Assembly: GCF_900172215.1 (NCBI RefSeq)
Contig: NZ_FWFP01000002.1
Span: forward strand, 310,001-374,000
Origin: Ruegeria meonggei
GTDB taxonomy: Bacteria; Pseudomonadota; Alphaproteobacteria; Rhodobacterales; Rhodobacteraceae
DNA length: 64,000 nucleotides
Direction: 5' to 3'
The position numbers were made by a program, and so were the translations under genes. This document shows positions 18,797 through 31,039 of the stretch, in pieces. The first letter of the stretch is position 1. Every line of letters starts with the position of its first letter. A model generated the notes under the pieces. It had not been told where the DNA came from. It was given only the letters and a program-made list of their open reading frames with translations, and made no database searches.

Positions 18797-19672
18797 ATGA
18801 CACAGATCATCCACACGCTTTCCGAAATCTCTGATCGCTATAAGGCGTTGTTTGTCGATCTCTGGGGTTGCGTGCATAACGGTATTACAGCGTACCCAGA
18901 AGCTGTTGAAGCGCTGCAGGCTTACCGCGCGCAGGGTGGGATTGTAGTTTTGGTCACGAATTCTCCGAAACCGCGGGCCGGTGTAGGAGAGCAACTGACG
19001 CAGTTCAACGTACCCGACGATGCCTATGACACCATCGCCACCAGCGGAGATTCCGCACGATCTGCGATGTTTCGGGGCGAGGTTGGCCATAAGGTTTACT
19101 TCATGGGGGAATGGGAACGCGATGCGGGGTTCTTTGAGCCACTGAAACTGCTGCACCATCCCATTCACATCGAACGTGTCCCGCTGGACGAAGCCGAGGG
19201 GATTGTCTGTTGCGGGCCATTCGACCCGATGGCAAATCCAGCGGTCAATCGTCCGGATTTTCTTTATGCCAAACAAAAAGGCATGAAGCTGCTCTGCGCC
19301 AATCCCGATATCGTGGTCGACCGGGGGGAAATTCGTGAATGGTGCGCAGGGGCATTGGCGCGGCTGTATACAGAAATGGGTGGTGAGAGCCTTTACTTCG
19401 GCAAACCCCACCCACCGATCTACGATCTGGCAAGACGCAGGTTGCAGGAACTGGGCCACGACATCCCGGACGGGGACCTTTTGGCAATAGGCGATGGCCC
19501 TCATACCGACATTCTGGGCGGTATGGGCGAAGGGATTGATTCTCTGTTTATCTCGGGCGGCCTTGCGGCTGCAGAAACTCAAACGTCACGTCATCCGCAC
19601 CCCGAGTCCCTAACCGACTATATTGCACGGGAAAATATAAATCCGACCTATACGATCGGCCGTTTGCGATAG
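18797..19672 (+). CDS. HAD-superfamily hydrolase, TIGR01459 type
   Basis: A 291-residue NagD-like HAD phosphatase. Motif I is FVDLWGCVHNG (Asp21, with Trp in place of the second Asp, as in the TIGR01459 subfamily), motif II lies around VLVTNSP and motif III/IV around AIGDGPHTDILGG. The substrate is unknown; relatives dephosphorylate small sugar or nucleotide phosphates. I chose ATG 18797 because family likeness begins there; an upstream in-frame ATG at 18761 reads into the repeat region. Confidence 0.88.
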   Translation: MTQIIHTLSEISDRYKALFVDLWGCVHNGITAYPEAVEALQAYRAQGGIVVLVTNSPKPRAGVGEQLTQFNVPDDAYDTIATSGDSARSAMFRGEVGHKVYFMGEWERDAGFFEPLKLLHHPIHIERVPLDEAEGIVCCGPFDPMANPAVNRPDFLYAKQKGMKLLCANPDIVVDRGEIREWCAGALARLYTEMGGESLYFGKPHPPIYDLARRRLQELGHDIPDGDLLAIGDGPHTDILGGMGEGIDSLFISGGLAAAETQTSRHPHPESLTDYIARENINPTYTIGRLR

Positions 19673-19772
19673 TCAGAAAAGACTTGATTTTCTGCAGTTG
19701 CGAAGTAATAAAGTTGCCAACGGAGGGCGACTTTGATTGTTTTGTTGCCCAAACAATTCGAGTGAGGGCGAC

Positions 19773-20216
19773 ATGTTGGACAATCTTCCACGCGGAACGA
19801 TCTGTATCGAAGACATTGAAATGGGCATGGTCCGCTACCTGCGCAAAGTGGTAACGGACGAAGATATCGAAATGTTTGCCCAAGTTTCGACCGACCGGAA
19901 TCCAGTACACCTGGACGACGACTACGCCCGCGACACGATCTTTGAAGGGCGTATCGCACATGGGATGCTGACCGCCGGGTTGATCTCGGCCGTGATTGGT
20001 GAACAGCTGCCCGGCCACGGGACAGTCTACATGGGGCAATCGCTGAAATTCCTGGCCCCGGTCCGCCCCGGCGACATGGTCTATGCCGAGGTGAAGGTGG
20101 TCGATATCGACTTTGCCAAGCGCCGCGTCAAGCTGGATTGCCACTGTGCAGTTGACGGCAAAAAGGTGCTGGTGGGCGAAGCCATGGTTCTGGCCCCATC
20201 CCGCAAGTTCGACTGA
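19773..20216 (+). CDS. MaoC-like (hot-dog) dehydratase
   Basis: A 147-residue hot-dog fold protein with the R-specific enoyl-CoA hydratase motif DRNPVHLDD (catalytic pair Asp41 and His46) and IAHGMLTAGLIS. It probably hydrates enoyl-CoA or dehydrates hydroxyacyl-CoA in fatty acid or PHA metabolism. I chose the ATG at 19773, preceded by GAGGG. It stands alone between the HAD gene and ribF; the physiological substrate is open. Confidence 0.88.
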   Translation: MLDNLPRGTICIEDIEMGMVRYLRKVVTDEDIEMFAQVSTDRNPVHLDDDYARDTIFEGRIAHGMLTAGLISAVIGEQLPGHGTVYMGQSLKFLAPVRPGDMVYAEVKVVDIDFAKRRVKLDCHCAVDGKKVLVGEAMVLAPSRKFD

Positions 20217-20274
20217 GGAATTCCTGACGTCCCGAGCCCTTGAACATGCGCGCTTGTCCCGCTAGGCAAGCTGC

Positions 20275-21207
20275 ATGCAGATCATCCGGGATTTCCAATA
20301 CTTTGAACCTGAAAACCGCGGCGCCAGCGTGGCGATCGGGAATTTTGACGGTGTTCATATCGGCCATCAATCAGTGATTGAATTGGCACGCAACGCGGCC
20401 CCGGACGCACCGCTGGGTGTGATGACCTTCGAGCCGCACCCGCGCGAGTATTTTGCCCCGGACGCACCGCCTTTTCGCCTTATGCGCGGCAATGCCCGCG
20501 CACACAGGCTGGAAAAACTGGGCGTGCGGAAACTATACGAACTTCCCTTCAACGCAGCGCTGGCCGGGCTGACACCCGAAGAATTTGCCCGGAATGTAAT
20601 CTGCGACGGCCTGGGCCTGTCTCATGTGGTTGTGGGCGCGGATTTCTGTTTCGGCAAGGGACGCAGCGGTACCGCGGATGACTTGGTTCGCTTTGGGCAA
20701 AAGATGGGGTTTGGTGTTACTGTCGCGCCTTTGATGCAGCGGTCTGAGAATGTTGTCTCCTCAACCGCGATTCGCACCGCACTGACCGAGGGCCGCCCTG
20801 GTGATGCGGCCACCATGCTGGGCCACTGGCACCGCATCGAAGGCCTGGTCATCGGCGGCGAGCAACGCGGGCGCGAACTGGGCTTTCCGACCGCGAACAT
20901 GTCCATCGAAGGTCTGCACCCCCCTAAATTCGGCGTTTATGCGGTTCTGGTCGATGTGCTGGATGGGCCCCATCAGGGCAGCTATCACGGCGCGGCCTCG
21001 GTCGGGACGCGGCCGATGTTTCAGGGCGAAGTGCCCAATATCGAAACCTTCCTGTTCGATTTCTCGGGCGACTTGTATGGCGCGACCCTGTCTGTTGGGC
21101 TTGTCGACTATCTGAGACCTGAAATGACCTTTGACGGGCTGGGCGGGTTGATCGCCCAGATGAACGCCGATTGCGACAAGGCCCGCACCTTGCTGGGCGC
21201 GTTATGA
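20275..21207 (+). CDS. ribF: Bifunctional riboflavin kinase / FAD synthetase
   Basis: A 310-residue RibF. The N-terminal FAD synthetase domain has AIGNFDGVHIGH near residue 22 and the SSTAIRTAL motif near residue 163. The C-terminal riboflavin kinase domain has the signature RGRELGFPTANM near residue 200. It turns riboflavin into FMN and then FAD. It starts at ATG 20275 and its stop overlaps the next start (ATGA), opening a three-gene run of overlapping genes. Confidence 0.96.
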   Translation: MQIIRDFQYFEPENRGASVAIGNFDGVHIGHQSVIELARNAAPDAPLGVMTFEPHPREYFAPDAPPFRLMRGNARAHRLEKLGVRKLYELPFNAALAGLTPEEFARNVICDGLGLSHVVVGADFCFGKGRSGTADDLVRFGQKMGFGVTVAPLMQRSENVVSSTAIRTALTEGRPGDAATMLGHWHRIEGLVIGGEQRGRELGFPTANMSIEGLHPPKFGVYAVLVDVLDGPHQGSYHGAASVGTRPMFQGEVPNIETFLFDFSGDLYGATLSVGLVDYLRPEMTFDGLGGLIAQMNADCDKARTLLGAL

Positions 21208-21677
21208 CCACGGATCCGATCGACCGCGCAGGTCTTGGCCCCCGGTTCTGGGAACGCAAGCCGCTGACCAAGATGAACCAGCGCGAATGGGAAGCCCTGT
21301 GCGACGGCTGTGGCAAGTGCTGCCTGAACAAACTGGAAGATGAAGATACCGGTGAAGTAGCCCTGACCTGCGTTGCCTGCCGCTTGCTGGACGACGAGAA
21401 CTGCCGATGCACACAATACGACATCCGCCATCAGTTTGTGCCCGAGTGTATCGTGATGAAGCCGGGTAATATTGACGACCACGCCTATTGGCTGCCGCAG
21501 ACCTGTGCCTATCGGTTGTTGTGGGAAGGCAAGCCTCTTTACGACTGGCACCCTTTGATATCAGGTACGCCGGACAGCGTGCATGCTGCCGGAATCTCGG
21601 TTCAGGGACGTACGGTGTCCGAGTTCGAAACCCCCATCGAAGAGTGGGAAGACTATATCATTGAGGAGCCCAGCTGA
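21204..21677 (+). CDS. YcgN-family cysteine-cluster protein
   Basis: A 157-residue protein with many cysteines: CDGCGKCCLN near residue 34, then CVACRLLDDENCRC, and a later PQTCAYRLL. This is the UPF0260/YcgN pattern, a likely metal-binding zinc or iron cluster fold with no settled function. It overlaps ribF by four bases upstream and shares one base with the ltaE start downstream, so all three are translationally coupled. Confidence 0.9.
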   Translation: MTTDPIDRAGLGPRFWERKPLTKMNQREWEALCDGCGKCCLNKLEDEDTGEVALTCVACRLLDDENCRCTQYDIRHQFVPECIVMKPGNIDDHAYWLPQTCAYRLLWEGKPLYDWHPLISGTPDSVHAAGISVQGRTVSEFETPIEEWEDYIIEEPS

Positions 21678-22711
21678 TGTATTTCGCCTCTGACAATTCC
21701 GGGCCAGTTCACCCGCAAGTCATGGCCGCCCTGAATGCGGCCAACGAGGGCTATCAGATGGCCTATGGCGCCGATACCCTGATGAACGAGGTCCGGGATC
21801 GCATTCGCGGCATATTCGAGGCTCCGGGGGCGGCGGTGTATCTGGTGGCCACAGGAACAGCGGCAAACTCTCTGGCGCTGGCAACGCTGGCGCAACCGTG
21901 GGAAACCGTGTTCTGCTCACCCGTGGCGCATATCCACGAGGATGAGTGCAACGCGCCCGAGTTTTACAGCGGCGCCAAGCTGACGCTAGTGCCCGGCGAA
22001 GATAAGATGACCCCCGAGGCCCTGCGCGGCTCTATTCTGGCCGAGGAAACACGCGGCGTGCACGGACCGCAGCGCGGCCCGGTATCGATCACGCAAGTCA
22101 CTGAACGGGGATCGGTCTATTCGCTGGCCGAGTTGCAGGCGCTGTGCGCTGTGGCCAAGCAATACGGCCTGCCCATTCATCTGGACGGCGCACGTTTTAC
22201 CAACGCGCTGGTCGCTCTGAACTGCTCTCCGGCCGAGATGACATGGAAGGCCGGCGTCGATGCGGTCAGCTTTGGCGGTACCAAAAACGGTCTGATGGGG
22301 GTCGAAGCGGTTGTCTTTTTCGACGAATCCAAAGCCTGGGAATTCGAACTGCGCCGCAAGCGGGGCGCACATTTGTTTTCCAAACATCGTTATCTGTCCG
22401 CACAAATGGCGGCCTATCTGCAAGACGATCTTTGGCTGACCATGGCGCGTCAGGCGAATGCCAACTGCGCGCGACTGGCCGATGGGCTGCGTGCCAAAGG
22501 CGCATCATTCCTGCATGATCCGCAGGCCAATATGATCTTTGCCCAGTTTTCCCGCGCGCGGCACAAGCAGCTGCATGAGGCCGGTGCGGTGTATCACCTG
22601 TGGGGGGCAGAACTGGATGACTCGGATGACGCGGAAATTCTCGCCTGCCGACTGGTTTGTGACTGGTCCATCAGCGCCGAGCAGATCGACCAGTTTCTGG
22701 ACCTGCTCTAA
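21677..22711 (+). CDS. ltaE: Low-specificity L-threonine aldolase
   Basis: A 344-residue fold-type I PLP enzyme. Lys203 in SFGGTKNG should hold PLP, and Asp170 in IHLDGAR should pair with the pyridine nitrogen. It opens with YFASDNSGPVHPQV, the usual aldolase start. It splits threonine or allo-threonine into glycine and acetaldehyde. The start codon shares its A with the TGA of the YcgN gene. The related beta-eliminating lyase family could share this fold, but the motifs favour the aldolase. Confidence 0.92.
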   Translation: MYFASDNSGPVHPQVMAALNAANEGYQMAYGADTLMNEVRDRIRGIFEAPGAAVYLVATGTAANSLALATLAQPWETVFCSPVAHIHEDECNAPEFYSGAKLTLVPGEDKMTPEALRGSILAEETRGVHGPQRGPVSITQVTERGSVYSLAELQALCAVAKQYGLPIHLDGARFTNALVALNCSPAEMTWKAGVDAVSFGGTKNGLMGVEAVVFFDESKAWEFELRRKRGAHLFSKHRYLSAQMAAYLQDDLWLTMARQANANCARLADGLRAKGASFLHDPQANMIFAQFSRARHKQLHEAGAVYHLWGAELDDSDDAEILACRLVCDWSISAEQIDQFLDLL

Positions 22712-22740
22712 CGCAACCGGTGTCTGAGGGATTGTTGCGC

Positions 22741-23547
22741 TTATGACGGCAAGCCGTCCCAGAACGCCGCGATTGCAGCACCGGTTTCGCGCGGATGCGA
22801 GATGGGACCCATATGCCCCGCCCCGTCGATCACGTCGCTTTCAGCCTGGGGAAGGCGGGTCTGCAAACCACTGTTGATGGCAACCATCACCTTATGAGTA
22901 TGAGAGCCGTGCAGCAGTAGAACCGGCATGTCGGCCTGCGCAATCTTGGAGGGATCCAGCAGGCCCATCGTATCGTTGAGCAGCGCGTTTTCCACTGCCC
23001 CCACCAAATGAATACCCCGCACCATCCCCGCGCGCGCGGGTTCGGGCAGATCTGCCCATTGCGGGCCAGCGTCCCCGGCCCACATGCGATTGAACAGGCG
23101 GGCGGCCAGGGGTTCATCCCCAGCGGCAATTGCATCCATATAGGGTTGCGCGACGTGCGCATATTCCGCGACCAGATCCGGCGCGTCCTGCTGTGCGACG
23201 GCAAAGAACACCGGCTCGACCAGAACAACGCTGCGGACCAGTTCAGGATGTTCCACCGCCAGCCGCAAGGCGATCATCGCCCCAAAGGAATGGCCAATCA
23301 CATCCATCGGCTCGGTCAGATGTTCCAGCGAGGCCTCGGTCAGACGTTCGAACAGATGGCCCTGACGGTCCCAATCCGGGCTGCGTCCGTGGGACAGCAT
23401 ATCCGGCGCAACAAAACTGGCCTGCCCTTTCAGCACCGCGGCAAGACCGGCCCAGACACCGGAATGGGCAATGGTGCAATGCAGGGCCAGAACCTTACGG
23501 TCGCCCTGACCTAAGTGGCTGACATGTAAGTTTTGCGCGACGGACAT
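22741..23547 (-). CDS. Alpha/beta-fold hydrolase
   Basis: A 268-residue hydrolase with the nucleophile elbow GHSFGA (Ser87) and a C-terminal GAGHMGPISHP holding the catalytic His. The substrate is not evident. There is no signal peptide, so it is cytoplasmic. It follows the isomerase gene after 15 bases on the same strand and is likely in one operon with it, consistent with breakdown of small carbon compounds. It converges with ltaE. Confidence 0.85.
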   Translation of the reverse strand: MSVAQNLHVSHLGQGDRKVLALHCTIAHSGVWAGLAAVLKGQASFVAPDMLSHGRSPDWDRQGHLFERLTEASLEHLTEPMDVIGHSFGAMIALRLAVEHPELVRSVVLVEPVFFAVAQQDAPDLVAEYAHVAQPYMDAIAAGDEPLAARLFNRMWAGDAGPQWADLPEPARAGMVRGIHLVGAVENALLNDTMGLLDPSKIAQADMPVLLLHGSHTHKVMVAINSGLQTRLPQAESDVIDGAGHMGPISHPRETGAAIAAFWDGLPS

Positions 23548-23562
23548 CTTGGTCTCCTACCC

Positions 23563-24159
23563 TTATTGGTCGGCCAGGTGTCGGTCCAAATCCTCCAGCC
23601 GGTCCTGACCCCAGAAACGCTGGTCGTCCCCGGTGATATAGAACGGGGCACCAAACACACCGCGCTCCACGGCCTCTTCCAGATTGGCGGTATAGGTCTC
23701 GGCCCCCAGCAGCAAGCCACTGTCGGCCAAATCCGAGGAAAACCCGGCGTCAGCCAGACAGGCACGGATGACATCGTCCTGCGCGATGTCCTTTTCCTCG
23801 GCCCAGCAGGCGCGCACAAAGGAATGCACCAGCTGCCCCACATCCCCTGACCCGTCCTGAATGGCGGCGATGATCGCGTATGAGGACGGCGCCGCATTGG
23901 TGGGCCAATGGGCCGGTTGCAGGTTGAACGCCATACCCAGCTTTTTTGACTGGCGCTGCATTTCTTGCGTCCGGTATTCGATGCGCGAGATATGGCGGTC
24001 CTTGGGCGGAACACCTCCTGTACGTCCGAACAGGGCGATGATATCCAGCGGCTTGTAATTGATTGTCGCACCATGTTTGGCCGCAATCTCCTCCAGGCGC
24101 AGTCCCGCCAGGTAGGTGTATGGCGAGAGTGTCGCAAAATAGTAGTCAATTTGGGCCAT
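23563..24159 (-). CDS. DsbA-family 2-hydroxychromene-2-carboxylate isomerase-like protein
   Basis: A 198-residue protein of the kappa-class glutathione transferase / HCCA isomerase fold. It opens with IDYYFATLSPYTYLAG, where DsbA would have its CxxC and this family has a Ser-Pro active site. A late GVFGAPFYI motif holds the cis-proline loop. Relatives isomerise hydroxychromene carboxylates with glutathione in aromatic degradation; the true substrate here is unproven. I chose the ATG at 24159; the frame extends to 24225 without family likeness. Confidence 0.85.
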   Translation of the reverse strand: MAQIDYYFATLSPYTYLAGLRLEEIAAKHGATINYKPLDIIALFGRTGGVPPKDRHISRIEYRTQEMQRQSKKLGMAFNLQPAHWPTNAAPSSYAIIAAIQDGSGDVGQLVHSFVRACWAEEKDIAQDDVIRACLADAGFSSDLADSGLLLGAETYTANLEEAVERGVFGAPFYITGDDQRFWGQDRLEDLDRHLADQ

Positions 24160-24268
24160 GTTCACTTTCTCCGCAGCGTTATCTTTGCTGGACGGTAAGG
24201 CCATGCTAAGCGGTGTCAACATCACGAATCTGTCACATTAGCCTTTGCTGCCCGGGGACCTACAGCCG

Positions 24269-25288
24269 ATGCCGACACTCCACGAACCCAAGCTGATCGC
24301 TGGGAACGCCAATCTTCCGCTTGCCGAATCCATTGCCCGCCGCATGAGCCTGTATCGCGGTGTCGATCAGGGTCTGGTCGATGCACGGGTCGAACGGTTC
24401 AACGACGGCGAGATTTTCGTCGAAGTGTTCGAGAATGTCCGCGGCGAGGATATGTTCATCGTTCAGCCGACCTCGAACCCGGCCAATGACAACCTGATGG
24501 AGCTGCTTATCATCGCGGACGCCCTGCGCCGATCCTCCGCGCAACGGATCACTGCTGTGATCCCTTATTTCGGCTATGCCCGCCAGGATCGCCGCACCAA
24601 GGCCCGTACACCGATCAGCGCCAAGCTGGTTGCCAACATGTTGACCGGCGCCGGGATCGAGCGGGTACTGACCATGGACCTGCACGCGGCACAGATTCAG
24701 GGGTTCTTCGATATCCCGGTGGATAACCTTTATGCCTCGCCGGTCTTTGCGCTGGATGTGAAAAACCAATTCAAGGACAACCTGGACGAGATCATGGTGG
24801 TGTCACCTGACGTCGGCGGCGTCGCCCGCGCCCGCGAACTGGCCAAACGCATCAACGCGCCCTTGTCGATCGTGGACAAACGCCGCGAGAAAGCCGGAGA
24901 AGTGGCCGAGATGACCGTCATCGGTGACGTCAAAGACAAGATCTGCCTAATCGTCGACGACATGTGCGATACGGCTGGCACCCTGTGCAAAGCGGCGCAA
25001 GTCCTCCTGGACAACGGTGCGAAGGAGGTTCACGCCTACATCACGCACGGCGTCATGAGCGGCCCTGCGGTCGAGCGTGTGACCAACTCGGTTATGAAAT
25101 CTCTGGTGCTGACGGACACGATCCAGCCAACCAAAGAGATCGCCAAGGCCAAGAACATCCGTGTGGTACCAACCGCTCCGATTTTCACCCAGGCGATCCT
25201 GAACATCTGGAACGGAACCAGCGTGTCGTCCCTGTTCGAGGACAAGACCCTGACTCCGATTTATGAGTCGCTGTATCACATGGATTGA
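24269..25288 (+). CDS. prs: Ribose-phosphate pyrophosphokinase
   Basis: A 339-residue PRPP synthetase. It has the flexible-loop region [12 protein letters not shown] near residue 105, [12 protein letters not shown] near residue 138 and the PRPP-binding loop [10 protein letters not shown] near residue 232. It makes PRPP for purine, pyrimidine, histidine and NAD synthesis. I chose ATG 24269; the frame is open to 24245, but the family N-terminus begins here. The gene is divergent from the isomerase operon. Confidence 0.97.
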   Translation: MPTLHEPKLIAGNANLPLAESIARRMSLYRGVDQGLVDARVERFNDGEIFVEVFENVRGEDMFIVQPTSNPANDNLMELLIIADALRRSSAQRITAVIPYFGYARQDRRTKARTPISAKLVANMLTGAGIERVLTMDLHAAQIQGFFDIPVDNLYASPVFALDVKNQFKDNLDEIMVVSPDVGGVARARELAKRINAPLSIVDKRREKAGEVAEMTVIGDVKDKICLIVDDMCDTAGTLCKAAQVLLDNGAKEVHAYITHGVMSGPAVERVTNSVMKSLVLTDTIQPTKEIAKAKNIRVVPTAPIFTQAILNIWNGTSVSSLFEDKTLTPIYESLYHMD

Positions 25289-25347
25289 GTTGGGTGGTCG
25301 ACAAAGGGATGGCCGGCTGTTGCAGTCCACTACTAGAATATCAGACT

Positions 25348-26295
25348 TCAGTCATTGGCAGGCTGTCGAAGCAAGTCTTGGAATGCGCGAAAGTACTCTT
25401 TTTGGCCTTCGGGAGTGAGGTGGATCGTGTCGAAATAGAGATGCTCTTTACCGCGCAAAAGCGGCAGCATATCGACGTATTCGACGCCGGTCGCAGCGAT
25501 GACACTTAGTAGAAACCTTCGGTCATTTTGCAGCGGTGTTGACAGTTCGGACCGTGTTGGATGCAGTAAGACAACCACGCGGTCAACATGATCCCGCGCT
25601 TCGTCAATGAAAGCGCGCAGAGCGCGCGGCCCCTTCACGTTAATGTTCTGGGGCTCACGGCAGCCTGATTCCTGCCGCGCCAGACCACCCAAGGCGGGAA
25701 TAAACTTCGGACCGTATTTCCGCACCGATTCAACAATGGCCAACAAGGGTCGTTCTGTTACGAAATCCGGACCCAACTGCGTGCAATATCGAGGCAGATC
25801 CCACAAGTCATGCGTGCTGAACACAACAAACAGCGTATCCGCCTGGAACCAACCAAATTCCTGAAAGTAGTTGCTAAGGTTCTCGGGACCCCAAGAGCCT
25901 TCGGATACATTGCCGACCCATGTTCCTGGCAGCGAATCGTCCAGGGCCGTCGATGCCAAATCCGCGTGATCCACGAAAGATGTACCGTTCAAAACGCTGT
26001 CTCCAGCGATCAGAATGTGCCTTTCAGGATTTTGTGGGATCGGGCGCGACCGCATGGATTTCGTATTGTACGAAACACGGTTGCCAAATCTTTTGTATTC
26101 TCCTGGTAGGGCCCGGTATTCGATATTGGAATCGACGCGCACCAAAGGCGGATCGCCTAGACCCAGTACCAATCTTGCAAAGACTTCGACTGCCAACAGC
26201 ATTACACTGCAATAGGCCAGGAGTTTCATGGTTCTGGACAACACACGCCTACTGATCATGTAGCGGAAATCATGAGATTTCCCAGTCATCTTCAT
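25348..26295 (-). CDS. Membrane-anchored SGNH/GDSL hydrolase-like protein
   Basis: A 315-residue protein with one N-terminal membrane segment (about residues 24-42) followed by an extracytoplasmic domain. The first SGNH block is ILIAGDSVLNGTSF with nucleophile Ser100, and a late FDTIHLTPEGQ gives the Asp-x-x-His pair. Such domains often esterify or de-esterify cell-surface glycans. I chose ATG 26295, preceded by GGCGAGG, which overlaps the lectin gene by 26 bases; ATG 26289 and 26259 are alternatives. It is likely translated together with the lectin. Confidence 0.72.
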   Translation of the reverse strand: MKMTGKSHDFRYMISRRVLSRTMKLLAYCSVMLLAVEVFARLVLGLGDPPLVRVDSNIEYRALPGEYKRFGNRVSYNTKSMRSRPIPQNPERHILIAGDSVLNGTSFVDHADLASTALDDSLPGTWVGNVSEGSWGPENLSNYFQEFGWFQADTLFVVFSTHDLWDLPRYCTQLGPDFVTERPLLAIVESVRKYGPKFIPALGGLARQESGCREPQNINVKGPRALRAFIDEARDHVDRVVVLLHPTRSELSTPLQNDRRFLLSVIAATGVEYVDMLPLLRGKEHLYFDTIHLTPEGQKEYFRAFQDLLRQPAND

Positions 26296-26620
26296 GAGCG
26301 ACCTCGCCAATGGCCGTCCATGCTATCCTGATCCGAGCGATGCGAGTGTCAGACCATGTTCTGAACACTGCGTTGAAACCTTCGGGCGTGACATCCTTGG
26401 CAGCCACTTCGGCCCTCAATGCCGACGTTGTGTCGACATCCCAAAGCGACACGCTGATCTGTACGGCAGGGACAGACCGGAACGGTTGACTGAAGACAAC
26501 GGTCGAGCTGCGTTCGCGAGTGCCTTCTCCAGTCCACATGTCACCGCCGTCGGAAAATTCCGAGAACAGGACGGCTTCGCCTTGGTCAATGCCAACCGGG
26601 TGCGTAGTGAATATCTTCAT
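26270..26620 (-). CDS. H-type lectin domain protein
   Basis: A 116-residue protein matching the small H-type lectin family seen in Rhodobacteraceae: LFSEFSDGGDMWTGEG, then VVFSQPFRSVPAVQISVSLWD and GFNAVFRTWSDTRIARIRI. The eukaryotic prototype binds GalNAc. It has no signal peptide, so any export would use another route. It overlaps the SGNH gene by 26 bases. It lies downstream of the atpC terminator and so probably has its own promoter in the 118 bases between. Confidence 0.8.
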   Translation of the reverse strand: MKIFTTHPVGIDQGEAVLFSEFSDGGDMWTGEGTRERSSTVVFSQPFRSVPAVQISVSLWDVDTTSALRAEVAAKDVTPEGFNAVFRTWSDTRIARIRIAWTAIGEVAHEDDWEIS

Positions 26621-26681
26621 TCTTTTGTCTTTTTACTTGAATTTCCGCAGATTACCCTGCGACTTTGACAAAATCACGACC

Positions 26682-26712
26682 AAAAAAAAACGGCCCCACA
26701 AACGTGGGGCCG
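26682..26712 (-). terminator. Intrinsic terminator of the atp operon
   Basis: A perfect 9-bp stem (CGGCCCCAC at 26691-26699, GTGGGGCCG at 26704-26712, loop AAAC) is followed on the minus strand by nine T. It lies 26 bases beyond the atpC stop. Confidence 0.95.
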
Positions 26713-26738
26713 CCATATCGAAAAAGACTGTACGGGCC

Positions 26739-27149
26739 TTAAAGGCTCATATGTGTTCCAAGAGCTTCCATGTCCGCCAGCAGCTTTGCGGCGTCATCGA
26801 CGATGGTCTGATCGTCGCCACCTTTTGCCGCTTCGTGCGAGGCGCGGGCCTCGGCGATCATGTCGTCCAGATGCGACCGGGTCACTTCTGCAACCGGAAT
26901 GGCTTTTTCAGCCAGAACCGACAGGCTATCGCCGTTGATCTGAGCAAACCCGCCGGTGACCAGATATTCGCTGGACCCTTCGGGTGACTCGACCTTCAAC
27001 AAGCCGGGGCGCAGCGTGGTGATGGTGGGGGCATGATCCGGCATCGCCGTCATGTCCCCGTCCGCGCCGGGAATCTGGACCGCGGTGGCCTCAAGCGAAG
27101 CAAGGCTCCGCTCGGGGCTGACGAGGTCGAATTGCATCGTGTTTGCCAT
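26739..27149 (-). CDS. atpC: ATP synthase F1 subunit epsilon
   Basis: A 136-residue epsilon subunit opening with [27 protein letters not shown] (shown in part), the standard beta-sandwich start, and ending in a helical tail. It links the rotor to the catalytic ring and restrains ATP hydrolysis. It is the last gene of the atpHAGDC operon, 12 bases after atpD, and is followed by a strong terminator. Confidence 0.95.
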   Translation of the reverse strand: MANTMQFDLVSPERSLASLEATAVQIPGADGDMTAMPDHAPTITTLRPGLLKVESPEGSSEYLVTGGFAQINGDSLSVLAEKAIPVAEVTRSHLDDMIAEARASHEAAKGGDDQTIVDDAAKLLADMEALGTHMSL

Positions 27150-27161
27150 CAGGGATACTCC

Positions 27162-29485
<2,324 letters not shown>

Positions 29486-29500
29486 GTGCCCGCCTCTCCC

Positions 29501-31039
29501 TTAAGCGAAGGTTGCGGCGTATTCGTCCAGCGCAGCCTTGATCTTGTCGGAAGCATCACCCTTGATCTTGGGATCTTCGTCGGTGATCCACTGAAGCAGG
29601 TCGGCGTGCTTGCCACGCAGATGCGACAGCAGGCCAGCTTCATAGCGGCCAACATCGGTGACGTCGATCTTGTCGAGGTAACCGTTGGTCCCGGCGAAGA
29701 TGACGCAGACGATTTCCGCGTTTGTCAGCGGCGAGTACTGCGGCTGCTTCATCAGTTCAGTCAGACGTGCACCACGGTTCAGCAACTGCTGGGTCGCGGC
29801 GTCAAGGTCGGAGCCGAACTGCGCAAAGGCAGCCATTTCGCGGTACTGAGCCAGCTCCAGCTTCACCGGACCAGCAACCGACTTCATCGAGTTGGTCTGA
29901 GCCGAAGAGCCCACACGCGAAACCGACAGACCGGTGTTCACAGCAGGACGGATACCCTGATAGAACAGCTCGGTTTCCAGGAAAATCTGACCGTCGGTGA
30001 TCGAGATCACGTTGGTCGGAATAAAGGCTGATACGTCACCACCTTGGGTTTCGATAACCGGCAGAGCGGTCAGCGAGCCGGCACCGAAGTCTTCGTTCAG
30101 CTTGGCCGAACGCTCCAGCAGGCGCGAGTGAAGATAGAAAACGTCGCCAGGATAGGCTTCACGTCCGGGCGGACGACGCAGCAGCAGCGACATCTGACGA
30201 TAGGACACAGCCTGTTTCGACAGGTCATCATAGATGATCAGGGCGTGGCGGCCATTGTCGCGGAAAAATTCGGCCATTGCGGTTGCGGCATAAGGTGCCA
30301 GGAACTGCATCGGCGCCGGGTCGGACGCGGTAGCGGCCACAACGATCGAATAGTCAATCGCACCGGATTCTTCCAGTTTCTTCACCAGCTGCGCAACGGT
30401 CGAACGCTTTTGACCGATGGCAACGTAAACACAGTACAGCTTTTTGGACTCATCGTCGCCAGCCGCTTCGTTATAGACTTTCTGGTTCAGGATGGCGTCC
30501 AGAGCAACGGCAGTTTTACCTGTCTGACGGTCACCAATGATCAGTTCCCGCTGGCCACGGCCAATCGGGATCATCGCGTCAACCGATTTCAGGCCGGTTG
30601 CCATCGGCTCGTGTACCGATTTACGCGGGATGATGCCCGGCGCCTTGACGTCTGCAACGCCGCGCTTTGTCGATTTGATCGGACCTTTGCCGTCCAGCGG
30701 GTTGCCCAGACCGTCAACAACACGACCCAGCAGTTCGTCACCGATTGGAACGTCCACGATCGAATTTGTGCGCTTGACGGTGTCACCTTCTTTGATGTCA
30801 CGGTCAGAGCCAAAGATAACAACACCAACGTTGTCGCTTTCCAGGTTCAGCGCCATACCCATGATGCCGCCGGGGAATTCGACCATCTCACCGGCTTGCA
30901 CGTTGTCCAGGCCGTATACACGGGCAATCCCGTCACCGACGCTCAGCACGCGGCCAATCTCGGCCACTTCGGCTTCCTGACCAAAGTTCTTGATCTGGTC
31001 CTTCAGGATTGCAGAAATCTCTGCAGCTTGGATTCCCAT
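29501..31039 (-). CDS. atpA: ATP synthase F1 subunit alpha
   Basis: A 512-residue non-catalytic nucleotide-binding subunit. It has the P-loop [13 protein letters not shown] near residue 169 and the VSRVGSSAQ motif near residue 373. It alternates with beta in the F1 head. Its ATG directly follows the atpH stop with no gap. Confidence 0.99.
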   Translation of the reverse strand: MGIQAAEISAILKDQIKNFGQEAEVAEIGRVLSVGDGIARVYGLDNVQAGEMVEFPGGIMGMALNLESDNVGVVIFGSDRDIKEGDTVKRTNSIVDVPIGDELLGRVVDGLGNPLDGKGPIKSTKRGVADVKAPGIIPRKSVHEPMATGLKSVDAMIPIGRGQRELIIGDRQTGKTAVALDAILNQKVYNEAAGDDESKKLYCVYVAIGQKRSTVAQLVKKLEESGAIDYSIVVAATASDPAPMQFLAPYAATAMAEFFRDNGRHALIIYDDLSKQAVSYRQMSLLLRRPPGREAYPGDVFYLHSRLLERSAKLNEDFGAGSLTALPVIETQGGDVSAFIPTNVISITDGQIFLETELFYQGIRPAVNTGLSVSRVGSSAQTNSMKSVAGPVKLELAQYREMAAFAQFGSDLDAATQQLLNRGARLTELMKQPQYSPLTNAEIVCVIFAGTNGYLDKIDVTDVGRYEAGLLSHLRGKHADLLQWITDEDPKIKGDASDKIKAALDEYAATFA

